From Cyanobacteria bacterium UBA11153 (GTDB taxonomy: Bacteria > Cyanobacteriota > Cyanobacteriia > Cyanobacteriales > Coleofasciculaceae), in the NCBI GenBank assembly GCA_003511885.1, contig DOIX01000252.1, positions 1 to 6,534 on the forward strand: a stretch of DNA of 6,534 bases, written 5' to 3'. The notes under the pieces are model-generated. The model worked only from the letters and a program-made list of their open reading frames with translations, did no database searches and was not told the DNA's origin. A program made the position numbers and the translations under genes. Position 1 is the first letter of the stretch. Each line of letters begins with the position of its first letter. Below, piece by piece: positions 5,906 through 6,534 of this stretch.

Positions 5906-6520
5906 ATGATGAAATTGCCTATCCATCCGATAATGGAGGAAAGTTTTGCCGTTATTGATAGAGAAATTGGCGAACATAACTTTACTGCTCCTGAATATGC
6001 GATTGTGCGGCGAGTTATTCACGCTACTGCTGATTTTGAGTTTGCTCAATTGATGAGATTTAGTCCAGGAGTAATTGAAATTGCGATCGCGTCTTTACGG
6101 AAGAAAACTCCGATTATCGTTGATGTGGGGATGGTAAGGCAAGGTATCGCTAGTTTGGTTGCTCAAACTTTTGATAATCCTGTGATTGTCGCCGTCGAGG
6201 AAGCACCTGTGGCATTCCCTGGTAAAACTCGCACGGAAACAGGTTTGTTGGAATGTTGGCGTAGATTTCCCGAGGGAATTTTTGTCTTTGGTAATGCTCC
6301 AACTGCACTATTAGCATTATGCGATTTGTTGAAAACTTCTGATGTTAAACCTCCTTTGGTTATTGGTGTACCTGTCGGTTTTATCTCTGTCGTGGAAGCG
6401 AAAAATGTTTTAGCACAAACTTCTGTACCTCAAATTAGGGTTGATGGCAGAAAAGGGGGATCTCCTGTTGCTGCTGCTATTCTTAATGCTTTACTTGTTT
6501 TGAGTTGTTATCGCAGTTGA
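5906..6520 (+). CDS. cobH: Precorrin-8X methylmutase (cobalt-precorrin-8 methylmutase)
   Basis: 204 aa, the normal family length. It catalyses migration of the C-11 methyl group to C-12, turning (cobalt-)precorrin-8 into hydrogenobyrinic or cobyrinic acid in corrin-ring synthesis; it is cytoplasmic. Sequence support: FAVIDREIGEHNF (14-26), RRVIHATADFEF (35-46) with the expected catalytic His39, IVDVGMVRQGI (71-81), PEGIFVFGNAPTAL (122-135), PLVIGVPVGFISVVEAK (150-166) and RVDGRKGGSPVAAAI (178-192). The gene begins ATGATG, so start at 5906 or 5909; cyanobacterial relatives begin LPIHPIM, which favours 5909 slightly. There is no clear Shine-Dalgarno sequence. It could equally be called cbiC; I cannot tell the aerobic from the anaerobic route from one gene. 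The last codon and the stop lie within a CAGTTGA heptamer repeat. No other cob/cbi gene is in the window. An exact HIP1 site is inside (6083-6090). Confidence 0.95.
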   Translation: MMKLPIHPIMEESFAVIDREIGEHNFTAPEYAIVRRVIHATADFEFAQLMRFSPGVIEIAIASLRKKTPIIVDVGMVRQGIASLVAQTFDNPVIVAVEEAPVAFPGKTRTETGLLECWRRFPEGIFVFGNAPTALLALCDLLKTSDVKPPLVIGVPVGFISVVEAKNVLAQTSVPQIRVDGRKGGSPVAAAILNALLVLSCYRS

Positions 6521-6534
6521 TAGTTGACAGTTGA
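6514..6534. repeat. Heptamer tandem repeat CAGTTGA/TAGTTGA at the cobH stop
   Basis: Three head-to-tail 7-base units fill the end of the window: CAGTTGA (6514-6520), TAGTTGA (6521-6527) and CAGTTGA (6528-6534). The array likely continues past the window edge. This is another STRR-like heptamer known from cyanobacteria. The first unit contributes the final Ser codon (AGT) and the TGA stop of cobH. Confidence 0.7.

Noticed and set aside
5719..6049. Open frames on both strands across the DUF1868-cobH gap
   Set aside because: They span repeats and the conserved start of cobH; their translations are low-complexity or shadow-like.
1..6534. CRISPR array, tRNA, rRNA, transposase or toxin-antitoxin system
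   Set aside because: No regularly spaced long repeats, tRNA-like cloverleaf, rRNA sequence or recognisable transposase or toxin motif was seen. The tandem heptamers are too short for CRISPR repeats.

Overview
The window looks like a chromosomal segment of a cyanobacterium, probably a filamentous one. Three exact copies of the HIP1 palindrome GCGATCGC occur (3361-3368, 4336-4343, 6083-6090), and there are several near-copies. Short repeats of types common in cyanobacterial intergenic DNA are present: ATTCCCC-type and CAGTTGA-type heptamers, GCGCAAAG units, and a C-run/G-run palindrome. The protein set also fits: a Tat-exported orthocaspase with DUF4384, a DUF4168 protein, a DUF1868 2H phosphoesterase, and a cyanobacterial-type HolA and CobH. 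Genus-level assignment is not supported by what can be seen here.

Layout. The left two thirds is on the minus strand. Reading in the direction of transcription it holds holA (4166-3168), a 158-aa exported DUF4168 protein (3076-2600), a roughly 320-base spacer with a degenerate palindrome, and a 739-aa caspase-family protein (2279-60). The right third is on the plus strand. It holds a small exported protein resembling surface-adhesin protein E (4282-4734), a 2H phosphoesterase of the DUF1868 family that starts at TTG (4952-5740), and precorrin-8X methylmutase cobH (5906-6520). The divergent point is 4167-4281, between holA and the small exported protein.

Function. This is mostly a mixed housekeeping neighbourhood rather than one obvious pathway. 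HolA belongs to the replicative clamp loader, and CobH catalyses a step of corrin-ring (cobalamin) synthesis. Three genes encode exported or periplasmic proteins of poorly known role: the caspase, the DUF4168 protein and the adhesin-E-like protein. The DUF1868 protein is a predicted RNA or nucleotide phosphodiesterase. Apart from the minus-strand trio sharing an orientation, nothing shows that these genes act together. Spacers of 91 and 320 bases argue against tight translational coupling within that trio.

I found no CRISPR array, tRNA, rRNA, transposase gene or clear new multi-gene system. The more interesting points are the caspase, which keeps all expected catalytic and S1-pocket residues behind a Tat-type leader; a tidy out-of-frame coding-like tail just after the DUF4168 stop; a heptamer repeat whose first unit supplies the last codon and stop of cobH; and a 71-base inverted repeat that encloses three GCGCAAA units.
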